Both the position numbers and the translations under genes were made by a program. The notes below the pieces were generated by a model. It made no database searches and had not been told where the DNA came from. It saw nothing but the letters and a program-made list of their open reading frames with translations. 64,000 nt of DNA from Tenacibaculum haliotis (GTDB lineage: Bacteria > Bacteroidota > Bacteroidia > Flavobacteriales > Flavobacteriaceae): the NCBI RefSeq assembly GCF_025215075.1, contig NZ_JAOBTH010000028.1, forward strand, positions 310,001 through 374,000, in the 5' to 3' direction. Each line of letters opens with the position of its first letter. Position 1 is the first letter of the stretch. Of this stretch, positions 34,015 through 43,482 are shown piece after piece.

Positions 34015-34854
34015 TTACGCTTTAATAATATGAATATCTCTTTGAGGAAATGGAATTGAAATGTTGTTTTCTCTAAACAATTCGTCTATTTTAAAACGGA
34101 TTTCACTCTGTGGTATCTGTGCCTGAAAACTATCGTTTAATGTAAAGATTAACTTAAACTCTAAAGCACTATCTCCAAAATTCTCAAAAACAACTAAAGG
34201 AGCTGGATGTTGAAAAACTTTTGGATGTTCTTTTGCTGCTTTTAACAACAACTCTTTAACCAACTGGATGTCACTACCGTACGCCACTCCTATTTTAACG
34301 TTCTCACGGGTTGTAGTTCCGTTTTGTGTCCAGTTATACAAACTGTTAGTTAAATATTTATGATTAGGAATTACCAGCACTTTGTTATCAATTGTTACTG
34401 CCCGAGTTGTACGTAATTTTATTTCTTCTACTCTACCTACTTTACCATCTAATTCAATAATATCACCAACATGAACACTTTTATCTAGGATAATAAAAAC
34501 ACCAGAAATAATATCTTGAAAAAAAGTTTGTAATGCTAAACCAATACCAATTAATAATGCTGAAGACGCTACTAATATTGCGCTTAAGTTAACTCCTGCA
34601 GAAGATAAACTTATTGAAAAAACGATCAAATAAAGCAACCAACTTGCAAAAGAAAAAATGGTATTGAATTTATTTTTGTCTTCTTCTTCTAATCTGTTCT
34701 TTACAAATTTTTTAAAATACTTAAGTATGAATTTTACTATTAGAAAAGCTATAATTAACAATAAAATTGTTTTTATTGTTATATCTATTTCCTTCCCTCC
34801 TAAAGGGACTTTAATATTTAAAAAACTTGTAATCTCTTTTAATATATCTTTCAT
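34015..34854 (-). CDS. Small-conductance mechanosensitive channel (MscS type)
   Basis: A 279-residue inner-membrane protein with three transmembrane helices (about 25-125), the pore helix region AILVASSALLIGIGLALQ and the cytoplasmic beta domain start DIISGVFIILDKSVHVGDII. The C-terminal mixed domain ends FPQRDIHIIKA, as in short MscS proteins. It releases solutes on osmotic down-shock. It lies 13 bases downstream of the ABC permease gene, so it may be cotranscribed with it. Confidence 0.9.
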   Translation of the reverse strand: MKDILKEITSFLNIKVPLGGKEIDITIKTILLLIIAFLIVKFILKYFKKFVKNRLEEEDKNKFNTIFSFASWLLYLIVFSISLSSAGVNLSAILVASSALLIGIGLALQTFFQDIISGVFIILDKSVHVGDIIELDGKVGRVEEIKLRTTRAVTIDNKVLVIPNHKYLTNSLYNWTQNGTTTRENVKIGVAYGSDIQLVKELLLKAAKEHPKVFQHPAPLVVFENFGDSALEFKLIFTLNDSFQAQIPQSEIRFKIDELFRENNISIPFPQRDIHIIKA

Positions 34855-34867
34855 TATAAAAAATTAT

Positions 34868-36190
34868 TTATCCATTATAACGCATCCACTTCCATAAGTC
34901 TTTGTAGGTTGGTTTTTTACCATACATTAATATCCCTACACGATAAATTTTTGCTGCAACCCATACAATTACCATAAAAGTAAGAATTAATAGTAACATT
35001 GAAATTGCAATTTCCCACCAAGCTACGCCAAACGGAATACGCATTAACATTACAATTGGTGACGTAAAAGGAATGTATGAGAAAATTATTGAAACTGGTC
35101 CGTGAGGGTCATTCATTACTGTTGCAAAACCAACATATACTCCTAAAATTAAAGGCAACATTATTGGCATCATAAATTGTTGCGTATCCGTTTCGTTATC
35201 TACCGCTGCTCCTACTGCTGCAAATAATGAACTATACAACATATACCCCCCTAAGAAATAGAAAATAAATAAAAAGAACATTTTTACCAAAGGCAATCTA
35301 AATATTTCTTGAATAATCATTTCTCCTTTTCCTTCGGATGCTTGCTTCATTGCGTCTAATTGTTCTGCAGGTACTTTAGCTGTTTGCATCTCCATCATAT
35401 CAATTCCGAAAACCGAAGAAATAATTAAACTAAGTACAAAGAACAAAATCCCCCAGATAAAAAACTGTAATAAACCTGCGGATGCATTTCCTATAATTTT
35501 CCCTAACATTAATTGAAAAGGTTTTACAGACGAAACTATAACTTCAATAATTCTACTTGTTTTCTCTTCAATAACACTTCGCATTACAGAAGTACCGTAA
35601 ATCATAACAAACATCATTAATAAATAACCAGCCAAACCACCCATGGCAATTTTTAATCCATTAATTAATTTAGATGATTTTTCTCCAGAGAAATTAAACA
35701 TTTTAATATCCGAAGCTATTTTAGATGCTTTTATTTGCGCTAAATCAATTCCGAATTTTGTTAATTTTTCATTACGTAACTTTTTATCAACTTTGCTTTC
35801 TAAATTTCCCATAACAGACATACTTGGCGAATCTTTTGAGAAAAACTCAATTGAATTTGCCAACACCTCTAAACTATCTTTTTTAGGAATGTATAGCGCT
35901 CCATAATAATCGCCTTCTTCTACTTTCTTTTTAGAATCTTCGATTCCGAGCGCCGTAAAATCTTCGTATTTAATCGTTTTTGAATCTTTAAAAACGTCTT
36001 TAGAGAACAATCCAGATTCATCAACGTATACTATTTTCTTTACCTTTTCATCGTTCTTTTTCATCAAGAAAAAAACCAATGCCCCCATACCAATCATTAA
36101 TAATGGACTTAAAAAAGTCATCATTATAAACGATTTATTTCTAACCTTAGCTATAAATTCGCGTGCTATAATTAATCGTAATTTACTCAT
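34868..36190 (-). CDS. ABC-2 type permease (NatB-like)
   Basis: A 440-residue permease with one N-terminal helix, a large periplasmic domain (about 50-170) and five to six C-terminal helices. SVIEEKTSRIIEVIVSSVKPFQLMLGK (seen here from EEKTSRIIEVIVSS) is the cytoplasmic motif of the NatB/YhaP group. Forms an exporter with the ATPase encoded 3 bases upstream. Substrate unknown; family members have been linked to sodium or drug efflux. Confidence 0.85.
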   Translation of the reverse strand: MSKLRLIIAREFIAKVRNKSFIMMTFLSPLLMIGMGALVFFLMKKNDEKVKKIVYVDESGLFSKDVFKDSKTIKYEDFTALGIEDSKKKVEEGDYYGALYIPKKDSLEVLANSIEFFSKDSPSMSVMGNLESKVDKKLRNEKLTKFGIDLAQIKASKIASDIKMFNFSGEKSSKLINGLKIAMGGLAGYLLMMFVMIYGTSVMRSVIEEKTSRIIEVIVSSVKPFQLMLGKIIGNASAGLLQFFIWGILFFVLSLIISSVFGIDMMEMQTAKVPAEQLDAMKQASEGKGEMIIQEIFRLPLVKMFFLFIFYFLGGYMLYSSLFAAVGAAVDNETDTQQFMMPIMLPLILGVYVGFATVMNDPHGPVSIIFSYIPFTSPIVMLMRIPFGVAWWEIAISMLLLILTFMVIVWVAAKIYRVGILMYGKKPTYKDLWKWMRYNG

Positions 36191-36193
36191 CCT

Positions 36194-37132
36194 TTAACTA
36201 TTTTTATTTACTGCCTGGATAAAAATATCATTGGCACTTGGTATTAATTCAACAAAATGCTGCACTTGTCCTTGGGTTGTTAAAAAAGATAATAAATCAT
36301 TTGCTGAGTTTCCTTTTGTTAACTGTACATTTAATTTTAAACCATCATTTAATAATTTAAAATCAGCTGGTAAGACATTAAAACTTTCTTTTAACTTCGT
36401 TTCAACCTCTTTTGGATTTGCGGTGTTTACACCAACTTGAAAGGTATTTGTTCTAAAATCCTTTTTTACATCATCTAATTTACCATCTAAAATTTTATTA
36501 GATTTATCAATTAAAGCAATATAATCACACATTTCTTCAACAGACTCCATTCTATGGGTAGAAAATATGATAGTAGCTCCTTCATCACGTAATTGTAAAA
36601 TTTCTTTAGCAATTAATTGTGCATTTATAGGATCGAAACCAGAGAAAGGTTCATCAAAAATTAATAATTTAGGCTGATGTAATACTGTTACTATAAACTG
36701 TATTTTCTGCGCCATTCCTTTAGAAAGTTCTTCAATCTTTTTATTCCACCAAGCACCAATATCAAATTTATCAAACCAATATTTCAATCGTTTTTTGGCT
36801 TCCGATTTACTCAATCCTTTTAATTGTGCTAAATACAAAGCTTGCTCTCCAACTTTCATCGATTTATACAAACCTCTCTCTTCTGGTAAATAACCAATAT
36901 ATTCTATATGATTGGGCGCTAATTTTTCTCCGTCTAAAATAATCTCCCCACTATCTGGCATTGTAATTTGATTTACAATCCTAATTAAAGATGTTTTTCC
37001 TGCTCCGTTAGGCCCTAAAAGTCCAAAAACACTTCCTTTAGGTATTTGTAATGACACATTATTTAATGCTGTATAATCGCCATAACGCTTTACTACATTA
37101 TTAATTTCTAATAAATTACTCATCGATTTCAT
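36194..37132 (-). CDS. ABC transporter ATPase (NatA-like)
   Basis: A 312-residue ATPase. Walker A GPNGAGKTS, Q-loop region YLPEERGLY, signature LSKGMAQKIQ, Walker B LLIFDEPFSGFD and the H-loop in IFSTHRMES. The LSKGMxQK form and C-terminal extension fit the NatA group. The start may be ATG 37132 or the ATG nine bases later. It diverges from the MarR-type gene across operator-like palindromes. Confidence 0.88.
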   Translation of the reverse strand: MKSMSNLLEINNVVKRYGDYTALNNVSLQIPKGSVFGLLGPNGAGKTSLIRIVNQITMPDSGEIILDGEKLAPNHIEYIGYLPEERGLYKSMKVGEQALYLAQLKGLSKSEAKKRLKYWFDKFDIGAWWNKKIEELSKGMAQKIQFIVTVLHQPKLLIFDEPFSGFDPINAQLIAKEILQLRDEGATIIFSTHRMESVEEMCDYIALIDKSNKILDGKLDDVKKDFRTNTFQVGVNTANPKEVETKLKESFNVLPADFKLLNDGLKLNVQLTKGNSANDLLSFLTTQGQVQHFVELIPSANDIFIQAVNKNS

Positions 37133-37169
37133 GATTTATTTACTGCTGTTTCTCTAGAACCAGTAATGA

Positions 37170-37177
37170 CAAACTTA
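37170..37177 (-). promoter_or_regulatory. -7 box of NatA-like gene
   Basis: Read on the minus strand it is TAAGTTTG, an exact TAnnTTTG match 37 bases before the ATG at 37132. Confidence 0.5.
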
Positions 37178-37237
37178 CATATTTTTATACTGATTAGTAA
37201 CTACTTTACCACAAACGTTACATATTAATTGAATGTT

Positions 37238-37287
37238 AAATTTACTATGCATGCATAACTTTTTTCAAATTTACTATGCATGCATAA
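37238..37287. promoter_or_regulatory. Tandem palindromic operators
   Basis: A 21-base sequence ending TACTATGCATGCATAA occurs twice (37238-37258 and 37267-37287), 29 bases centre to centre. Each copy holds a perfect 12-bp palindrome TATGCATGCATA (37246-37257 and 37275-37286). The second lies 11 bases upstream of the -7 box at 37298, where it would block polymerase. The pair probably binds the MarR-type protein encoded immediately downstream. Confidence 0.7.
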
Positions 37288-37297
37288 TAAATTTTTA

Positions 37298-37305
37298 TAT
37301 CTTTG
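37298..37305 (+). promoter_or_regulatory. -7 box of MarR-beta-oxidation operon
   Basis: TATCTTTG matches TAnnTTTG. Only seven bases separate it from the ATG at 37313, so the message would be leaderless or nearly so. Confidence 0.6.
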
Positions 37306-37312
37306 GCTTCAC

Positions 37313-37771
37313 ATGGATAAAGATAAATCGATAGATCATCAACTTAGAGCCACTTGGCAAGCTGTTGCAAAAATGTACAACGAACAAGCTGCAAAGCATG
37401 ACAGTACGATGGCAACTGCTTTTGTTTTATTGAATATAGATTTTGAAAACGGAACTCCATCAACTGCTTTAGGTCCTTTAATGGGAATGGAACCAACGAG
37501 TCTTTCTAGATTATTAAAAACAATGGAAGATAAAGGGGTTATTTGTAGAGAAAAAAGCCCTACTGACGGAAGAAGTGTTATCATAAAACTAACAGATTAT
37601 GGTAAAGAAATGCGTGAAATTTCTAAAGGACATGTATATCAATTTAACAACGAAGTACGAAAACACATTACTGAAGAAGAATTGGATTTATTTTTTAAAG
37701 TAACAACCACCATAAACAAACTTATTACAGAAAAAACGGTATATAACGATACTAATAAAAAAGCTGTATAA
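37313..37771 (+). CDS. MarR-family transcriptional regulator
   Basis: A 152-residue winged-helix repressor. The frame is open from 37280, but that region contains the promoter, and ATG at 37313 gives the usual length. The recognition-helix region MEPTSLSRLLKTMEDKGVI and wing SPTDGRSVIIKLTDYG are typical. It heads the fatty-acid operon (18 bases to the next gene), so it probably senses acyl-CoA or fatty acids and represses its own operon, and perhaps the divergent NatA gene, through the palindromes at 37238-37287. Confidence 0.88.
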   Translation: MDKDKSIDHQLRATWQAVAKMYNEQAAKHDSTMATAFVLLNIDFENGTPSTALGPLMGMEPTSLSRLLKTMEDKGVICREKSPTDGRSVIIKLTDYGKEMREISKGHVYQFNNEVRKHITEEELDLFFKVTTTINKLITEKTVYNDTNKKAV

Positions 37772-37789
37772 AAACAAACCTATAAACAA

Positions 37790-40195
37790 ATGACAAGAAG
37801 AATTAAAAAAGTAGCAATCGTCGGTTCTGGAATTATGGGAAGCGGTATTGCTTGTCATTTTGCTAACATTGGCGTTGAAGTCTTATTATTAGACATCGTT
37901 CCTAGAGAACTTAACGACAAAGAAAAGGCAAAAGGACTTACGTTAGAAGACAAAGCTGTTCGTAATCGTTTGGTAAATCATGCGTTAACTGCTTCTTTAA
38001 AATCGAAACCATCTCCTATTTATAAAAAAGAATTTGCAAGTAGAATTACTACTGGAAATTTAGAAGATGACATTGCTAAAGTTGCGGATGTAGATTGGAT
38101 TATGGAAGTTGTTGTTGAACGATTAGATATTAAGAAAATCGTTTTCGAAAAATTAGAAAAATATCGTACTCCTGGTACTTTAATTACTTCTAACACTTCA
38201 GGAATTCCTATCAAATTTATGAACGAAGGAAGAAGTGAAGATTTTCAAAAACACTTTGCAGTAACGCACTTTTTTAACCCTCCTCGTTATTTAAAATTAT
38301 TTGAAGTTGTTCCAGGTCCAAACTGTAAACAAGAAGTTACTGACTTCTTAATGGATTATGGTTCTAAATTTTTAGGAAAAACTTCCGTATTAGCTAAAGA
38401 TACTCCAGCTTTTATTGGAAACAGAATTGGAATCTTCGGAATTCAATCTTTATTTCACCAAGTAAAAGAATTAGGATTAACTGTTGAAGAAGTTGATAAA
38501 TTAACAGGGCCAGTAATTGGACGTCCAAAGTCAGCTACTTTTAGAACTGTTGATGTTGTTGGTTTAGATACTTTAGTACATGTTGCTAATGGTATTTATG
38601 AAAACTGTCCTAACGACGAAGCACACGATTTATTCAAACTACCAGGTTTCATCAATACCATGATGGAAAACAAATGGTTAGGAAGCAAAACTAAACAAGG
38701 ATTCTATAAGAAATCAGTAAATGCTGAAGGAAAGAAAGAAATCTTAACGTTAGATTTAGATACGATGGAATATCGTTCTAAAAAGCGTGCAAAATTTGCT
38801 ACTTTAGAATTAACAAAAACTATTGATAAACCAATTGATCGCTTTAAAGTATTAGTTAGTGGAAAAGATAAAGCGGGAGAATTTTACCGTAAAAACTTCG
38901 CAGCAATGTTTGCGTATGTTCAAAATAGAATTCCAGAAATTTCTGACGAATTATATAAGATTGACGATGCTATGAAAGCTGGTTTCGGTTGGGAAAATGG
39001 CCCTTTCGAAATTTGGGATGCTGTAGGTGTAGAAAAAGGTATCGAATTAATGAAAGCTGAAGGAAAAGAACCTGCTGCTTGGGTTACCGAAATGGTAGCA
39101 AAAGGAGAGACTTCTTTCTATACAGTAAAAGAAGGAGCTACTTATTATTATGATGTTCCTGCAAAAGCGCAAACTAAAAAACCGGGTCAAGATTCATTTA
39201 TCATCTTAGATAATATTCGTAAAACTACCGAGGTATTTAAAAACTCAGGTGTTGTTATTGAAGATTTAGGAAACGGTATCTTAAACTGTGAATTCCAATC
39301 TAAAATGAACACTATTGGTGGCGATGTTTTAGCTGGATTAAATAAAGCAGTTGATTTAGCTGAAAAAGACTTTCAAGGATTAGTAGTTGGTAACCAAGGA
39401 GCAAACTTCTCAGTTGGTGCTAATATCGGAATGATTTTCATGATGGCTGTAGAGCAAGAATATGACGAATTAAATATGGCTATCAAGTATTTTCAAGATA
39501 CAATGATGCGCATGCGTTATTCTTCAATTCCTACAATATCAGCTCCACATGGAATGGCTTTAGGTGGTGGATGTGAATTATCTTTACATGCCGATAAAGT
39601 TGTAGCCGCTGCTGAAACCTATATGGGATTAGTAGAGTTCGGAGTTGGAGTTATTCCTGGTGGTGGTGGTTCTAAAGAAATGGCATTACGTGCATCAGAC
39701 ACTTTCCGTACAGGAGATGTTCAATTAAATGTATTGCAAGAATATTTCTTAACCATTGGTATGGCTAAAGTAAGTACTTCTGCTTACGAAGCTTACGACT
39801 TAGGTTTATTACAAAAAGGAAAAGATGTTGTTGTTGTAAACAGAGAACGTCAGATTGCTGAAGCTAAAAAGCATGCAGTATTAATGGCTGAAGCTGGTTA
39901 CACGCAACCTGCTGCTCGTAAAGATGTATTAGTACTTGGTAAACAAGCATTAGGTGCATTTATGGTAGCTACCGATTCTATGCAAGCAAGTAAGTTTATC
40001 TCAGAACACGATCAAAAAATTGCAAATAAATTAGCCTACGTAATGGCTGGTGGAGATTTATCAGAACCAACAAAAGTTTCTGAACAGTATTTATTAAACT
40101 TAGAACGCGAAGCATTTTTAAGTTTATGTACAGAGCGCAAAACATTAGAGCGTATTCAACACATGTTAAAAACTGGTAAACCATTAAGAAACTAA
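37790..40195 (+). CDS. 3-hydroxyacyl-CoA dehydrogenase / enoyl-CoA hydratase
   Basis: An 801-residue bifunctional beta-oxidation enzyme. The N-terminal NAD-binding fold starts VAIVGSGIMGSGIACHF, followed by the dehydrogenase C-terminal domains (TPAFIGNRIGIFG, VVGLDTLVHV). The C-terminal part from about 500 is a crotonase domain with the oxyanion segments GANFSVGANIGM and HGMALGGGCELSLHAD and the region GVIPGGGGSKEMALR. The domain order, dehydrogenase first, is the reverse of E. coli FadB but common in Bacteroidota. It works with the thiolase and acyl-CoA dehydrogenase that follow. Confidence 0.93.
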   Translation: MTRRIKKVAIVGSGIMGSGIACHFANIGVEVLLLDIVPRELNDKEKAKGLTLEDKAVRNRLVNHALTASLKSKPSPIYKKEFASRITTGNLEDDIAKVADVDWIMEVVVERLDIKKIVFEKLEKYRTPGTLITSNTSGIPIKFMNEGRSEDFQKHFAVTHFFNPPRYLKLFEVVPGPNCKQEVTDFLMDYGSKFLGKTSVLAKDTPAFIGNRIGIFGIQSLFHQVKELGLTVEEVDKLTGPVIGRPKSATFRTVDVVGLDTLVHVANGIYENCPNDEAHDLFKLPGFINTMMENKWLGSKTKQGFYKKSVNAEGKKEILTLDLDTMEYRSKKRAKFATLELTKTIDKPIDRFKVLVSGKDKAGEFYRKNFAAMFAYVQNRIPEISDELYKIDDAMKAGFGWENGPFEIWDAVGVEKGIELMKAEGKEPAAWVTEMVAKGETSFYTVKEGATYYYDVPAKAQTKKPGQDSFIILDNIRKTTEVFKNSGVVIEDLGNGILNCEFQSKMNTIGGDVLAGLNKAVDLAEKDFQGLVVGNQGANFSVGANIGMIFMMAVEQEYDELNMAIKYFQDTMMRMRYSSIPTISAPHGMALGGGCELSLHADKVVAAAETYMGLVEFGVGVIPGGGGSKEMALRASDTFRTGDVQLNVLQEYFLTIGMAKVSTSAYEAYDLGLLQKGKDVVVVNRERQIAEAKKHAVLMAEAGYTQPAARKDVLVLGKQALGAFMVATDSMQASKFISEHDQKIANKLAYVMAGGDLSEPTKVSEQYLLNLEREAFLSLCTERKTLERIQHMLKTGKPLRN

Positions 40196-40198
40196 AAG

Positions 40199-41389
40199 AT
40201 GAAAACAGCATATATAGTAAAAGGATATAGAACCGCCATAGCAAAGTCTAAAAGAGGTGCGTTCAGATTTAAAAGAGCTGATGAGTTAGCTGCTGAAACT
40301 ATCGAATATATGATGGAGCAGTTACCTGATTTTGACAAAAGTCGTATTGATGATGTAATCGTTGGTAATGCAATGCCAGAAGGTTCTCAAGGTTTAAACA
40401 TGGCTCGTTTAATTTCTTTAATGGGATTAAAAACTGAAGATGTTCCTGGAGTAACCGTAAACCGTTTTTGTTCATCAGGAATAGAAACTATTAGTATGGC
40501 AGTTGCAAAAATTCAATCAGGAATGGCTGAATGTATTATTGCAGGTGGAGCTGAAAGTATGAGTTCTGTACCAATGACAGGTTTTAAACCAGAATTAAAC
40601 TACGATACAGTTGCTGCAGGTCATGCAGATTATTACTGGGGAATGGGAAATACTGCAGAAGAAGTTGCCAATAAGTACAATATTTCTCGTAAAGACCAAG
40701 ATGAGTTTGCTTTACAATCTCATTTAAAAGCATTAAAAGCACAAGAAGAAAACCGTTTTCAAGATCAGATAGTACCAATTAAAGTTGAAGAAACTTATGT
40801 TGATGCAAAAGGAAAACGTGCAACAAGAGAATATACAGTAACTAAAGATGAAGGACCTCGTAAGGGATCAAACATTGCTGGCTTAGAACGTTTACGTCCT
40901 GTATTTGCTACAGGCGGAAGTGTTACTGCTGGTAACTCATCTCAAACAAGTGATGGTGCTGCATTTTTAATGGTTATGAGTGAAGATATGGTGAAGGAAT
41001 TAAACTTGAAGCCAATTGCTCGTATGGTAAGTTATGCTGCCGCTGGTGTTCCTCCTAGAATTATGGGAATCGGACCTGTAGCTGCAATTCCAAAAGCATT
41101 AAAACAAGCAGGATTAAAACAAGAAGATATTAGCTTAATTGAATTGAATGAAGCATTTGCTTCTCAATCATTAGCTGTAATTCGTGAATTAGGATTAGAT
41201 GCAGATATCATTAACGTAAATGGTGGAGCAATTGCATTAGGACATCCACTAGGTTGTACTGGTGCAAAATTATCAGTTCAATTATTTGATGAAATGCGCA
41301 AGCGTAATATGCAAGGGAAATACGGAATGGTAACGATGTGTGTAGGTACTGGGCAAGGTGCTGCTGGTATTTTCGAATTCTTAAACTAA
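40199..41389 (+). CDS. Acetyl-CoA C-acyltransferase (thiolase)
   Basis: A 396-residue thiolase. The acylated cysteine is in [12 protein letters not shown] (about 89), the histidine in [16 protein letters not shown] and the second cysteine in [12 protein letters not shown]. It cleaves 3-ketoacyl-CoA into acetyl-CoA and a shortened acyl-CoA. Three bases separate it from the dehydrogenase/hydratase gene. Confidence 0.94.
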   Translation: MKTAYIVKGYRTAIAKSKRGAFRFKRADELAAETIEYMMEQLPDFDKSRIDDVIVGNAMPEGSQGLNMARLISLMGLKTEDVPGVTVNRFCSSGIETISMAVAKIQSGMAECIIAGGAESMSSVPMTGFKPELNYDTVAAGHADYYWGMGNTAEEVANKYNISRKDQDEFALQSHLKALKAQEENRFQDQIVPIKVEETYVDAKGKRATREYTVTKDEGPRKGSNIAGLERLRPVFATGGSVTAGNSSQTSDGAAFLMVMSEDMVKELNLKPIARMVSYAAAGVPPRIMGIGPVAAIPKALKQAGLKQEDISLIELNEAFASQSLAVIRELGLDADIINVNGGAIALGHPLGCTGAKLSVQLFDEMRKRNMQGKYGMVTMCVGTGQGAAGIFEFLN

Positions 41390-41408
41390 CAAAAAAAACA
41401 AAACAAAA

Positions 41409-43205
41409 ATGGCAGATTTATTAAGAGGAGGTCAATTCCTAGTTAAAGAAACAAAGTGTGAAGATATTTTTACTCCAGAAGATTTTTCTGAAGAGCAAAA
41501 AATGATGAAAGAAGCGGTTATGGAGTTTAACGATCGCGAAATCATTCCTCACAAAGAACGTTTTGAAAAGAAAGATTATGCTTTAACCGAAGAGACTATG
41601 CGTAAAGCTGGTGCTTTAGGTTTCTTAGGTGTTTCAGTTCCTGAAGCTTATGGCGGATTAGGAATGGGGTTTGTTTCTACCATGTTAACGTGTGATTATA
41701 TTTCAAGTGGAACAGGATCTTTTAGTACTGCTTTTGGTGCACATACGGGTATTGGTACTATGCCAATTACTTTATACGGTACCGAAGAACAAAAACAAAA
41801 ATTTGTTCCTGCTTTAGCAATGGGTGAGCGTTTTGGGGCTTACTGTTTAACAGAGCCAGGTGCTGGATCAGATGCTAACTCTGGTAAAACTACTGCTGAG
41901 TTAACTGAAGACGGAAAAAACTATAAAATTAACGGTCAAAAAATGTGGATTTCGAATGCAGGTTTTGCTGAGATTTTTATCGTTTTTGCGCGTATTGGTG
42001 ATGATAAAAACATTACTGGTTTCATTTTAGAATATGACAAAGCAAATCCTAACGGAGTAACTTTAGGTGAAGAAGAACACAAATTAGGTATTCGTGCATC
42101 TTCTACACGTCAGGTATTTTTTAGTGATACTTTAGTTCCTGTTGAAAACATGTTATCTGTTCGTGGTGGTGGATTTAAAATCGCTATGAATGCATTAAAC
42201 GTAGGTCGTATTAAATTAGCTGCTGCTTGTTTAGATTCTCAAAGAAGAGTCATCAATTACGCAACACAATACGCTACCGAACGTAAGCAATTTAAAACTC
42301 CTATTGCAGAATTTGGAGCTATTAAATTAAAATTAGCAGAAATGGCTGCTAATGCTTATGTAGGTGAATCTGCATCATACAGAGCTGCTAAAAACATTGA
42401 AGACAGAATTGCTATTCGTGAATCTGAAGGAAACTCTCATCAAGATGCTGAATTAAAAGGTGTTGAAGAATACGCTATTGAATGTTCTATCTTAAAAGTT
42501 GCTGTTTCTGAAGATGTACAATCTTGTGCTGACGAAGGAATTCAGATTTTCGGAGGAATGGGATTCTCTGAAGAAACTCCAATGGAATCTGCTTGGAGAG
42601 ATGCTCGTATTGCTCGTATTTACGAAGGAACTAACGAAATTAACAGATTACTTTCTGTTGGTATGTTAGTAAAGAAAGCAATGAAAGGTCATGTTGATTT
42701 ATTAGGACCAGCAACAGCTGTTGGTAACGAATTATTAGGTATTCCTTCTTTTGATACCCCTGATTATTCTGAGTTATTTGCTGAAGAAAAAGAAATCATC
42801 GCGAAGCTTAAAAAAGTATTCTTAATGGTTGCCGGTGGTGCCATTCAAAAATATGGTCCTGAATTAGAAGAGCACCAACAATTATTAAATGCTGCTTCTA
42901 ACATATTAATTAAAGTGTACATGGCAGAATCTGCAATTTTAAGAACTGAAAAGAATGCAAAGCGTTCTGGTGAAGCTTCTCAAAAAGAGCAAATTGCTAT
43001 GACACAGTTATATTTATATAATGCAGTAGATGTTATCATCAAAAATGCTAAAGAAGGAATCGTTTCTTTTGCTGAAGGTGATGAGCAACGTATGATGTTA
43101 ATGGGGCTTAAGCGTTTTACAAAGTATGCAAACTACCCTAACGTAGTTGAGTTACGTAATACAATTGCAGAAAAATTAAAAGCAGAAAATAAATACTGTT
43201 TCTAA
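41409..43205 (+). CDS. Acyl-CoA dehydrogenase
   Basis: A 598-residue flavoenzyme. Substrate and FAD-binding segments are YCLTEPGAGSDANS and KMWISNAGFAEIF. The middle helical domain includes ERKQFKTPIAEFG, and the catalytic base glutamate is expected in RIYEGTNEINRLL. A C-terminal extension of about 170 residues makes it longer than the usual 380-residue form, as in the VLCAD-like group. Third enzyme of the operon, catalysing the first step of beta-oxidation. Confidence 0.93.
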   Translation: MADLLRGGQFLVKETKCEDIFTPEDFSEEQKMMKEAVMEFNDREIIPHKERFEKKDYALTEETMRKAGALGFLGVSVPEAYGGLGMGFVSTMLTCDYISSGTGSFSTAFGAHTGIGTMPITLYGTEEQKQKFVPALAMGERFGAYCLTEPGAGSDANSGKTTAELTEDGKNYKINGQKMWISNAGFAEIFIVFARIGDDKNITGFILEYDKANPNGVTLGEEEHKLGIRASSTRQVFFSDTLVPVENMLSVRGGGFKIAMNALNVGRIKLAAACLDSQRRVINYATQYATERKQFKTPIAEFGAIKLKLAEMAANAYVGESASYRAAKNIEDRIAIRESEGNSHQDAELKGVEEYAIECSILKVAVSEDVQSCADEGIQIFGGMGFSEETPMESAWRDARIARIYEGTNEINRLLSVGMLVKKAMKGHVDLLGPATAVGNELLGIPSFDTPDYSELFAEEKEIIAKLKKVFLMVAGGAIQKYGPELEEHQQLLNAASNILIKVYMAESAILRTEKNAKRSGEASQKEQIAMTQLYLYNAVDVIIKNAKEGIVSFAEGDEQRMMLMGLKRFTKYANYPNVVELRNTIAEKLKAENKYCF

Positions 43206-43285
43206 TAATAAATTACAGTTTACATATTGTAAGCTGTTAAAAAACTTCTATAACTTTATAGGTTTTAGAATTTAGTTGTTTGTTT

Positions 43286-43320
43286 AAAAGACCGTCAAAT
43301 TAATTTTTGGCGGTCTTTTT
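43286..43320 (+). terminator. Terminator of beta-oxidation operon
   Basis: AAAAGACCGTCAAA (43286-43299) pairs with TTTGGCGGTCTTTT (43306-43319) with a G-U pair, followed by T. The remaining 160 bases to the next gene show no clear feature. Confidence 0.85.
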
Positions 43321-43482
43321 GTTTTGACATATCAAAAACTTATATTACTTTTAAATTCATAAAAAAAACTTCCTATTTAAACTTAAAGCTGAACAAGCTA
43401 AAAGTAAATTAAGTGAAATAAAACTAGTCATATAACGTATTATCATTTAATTTCAACTCTAAACACCACTATTATACAATCG

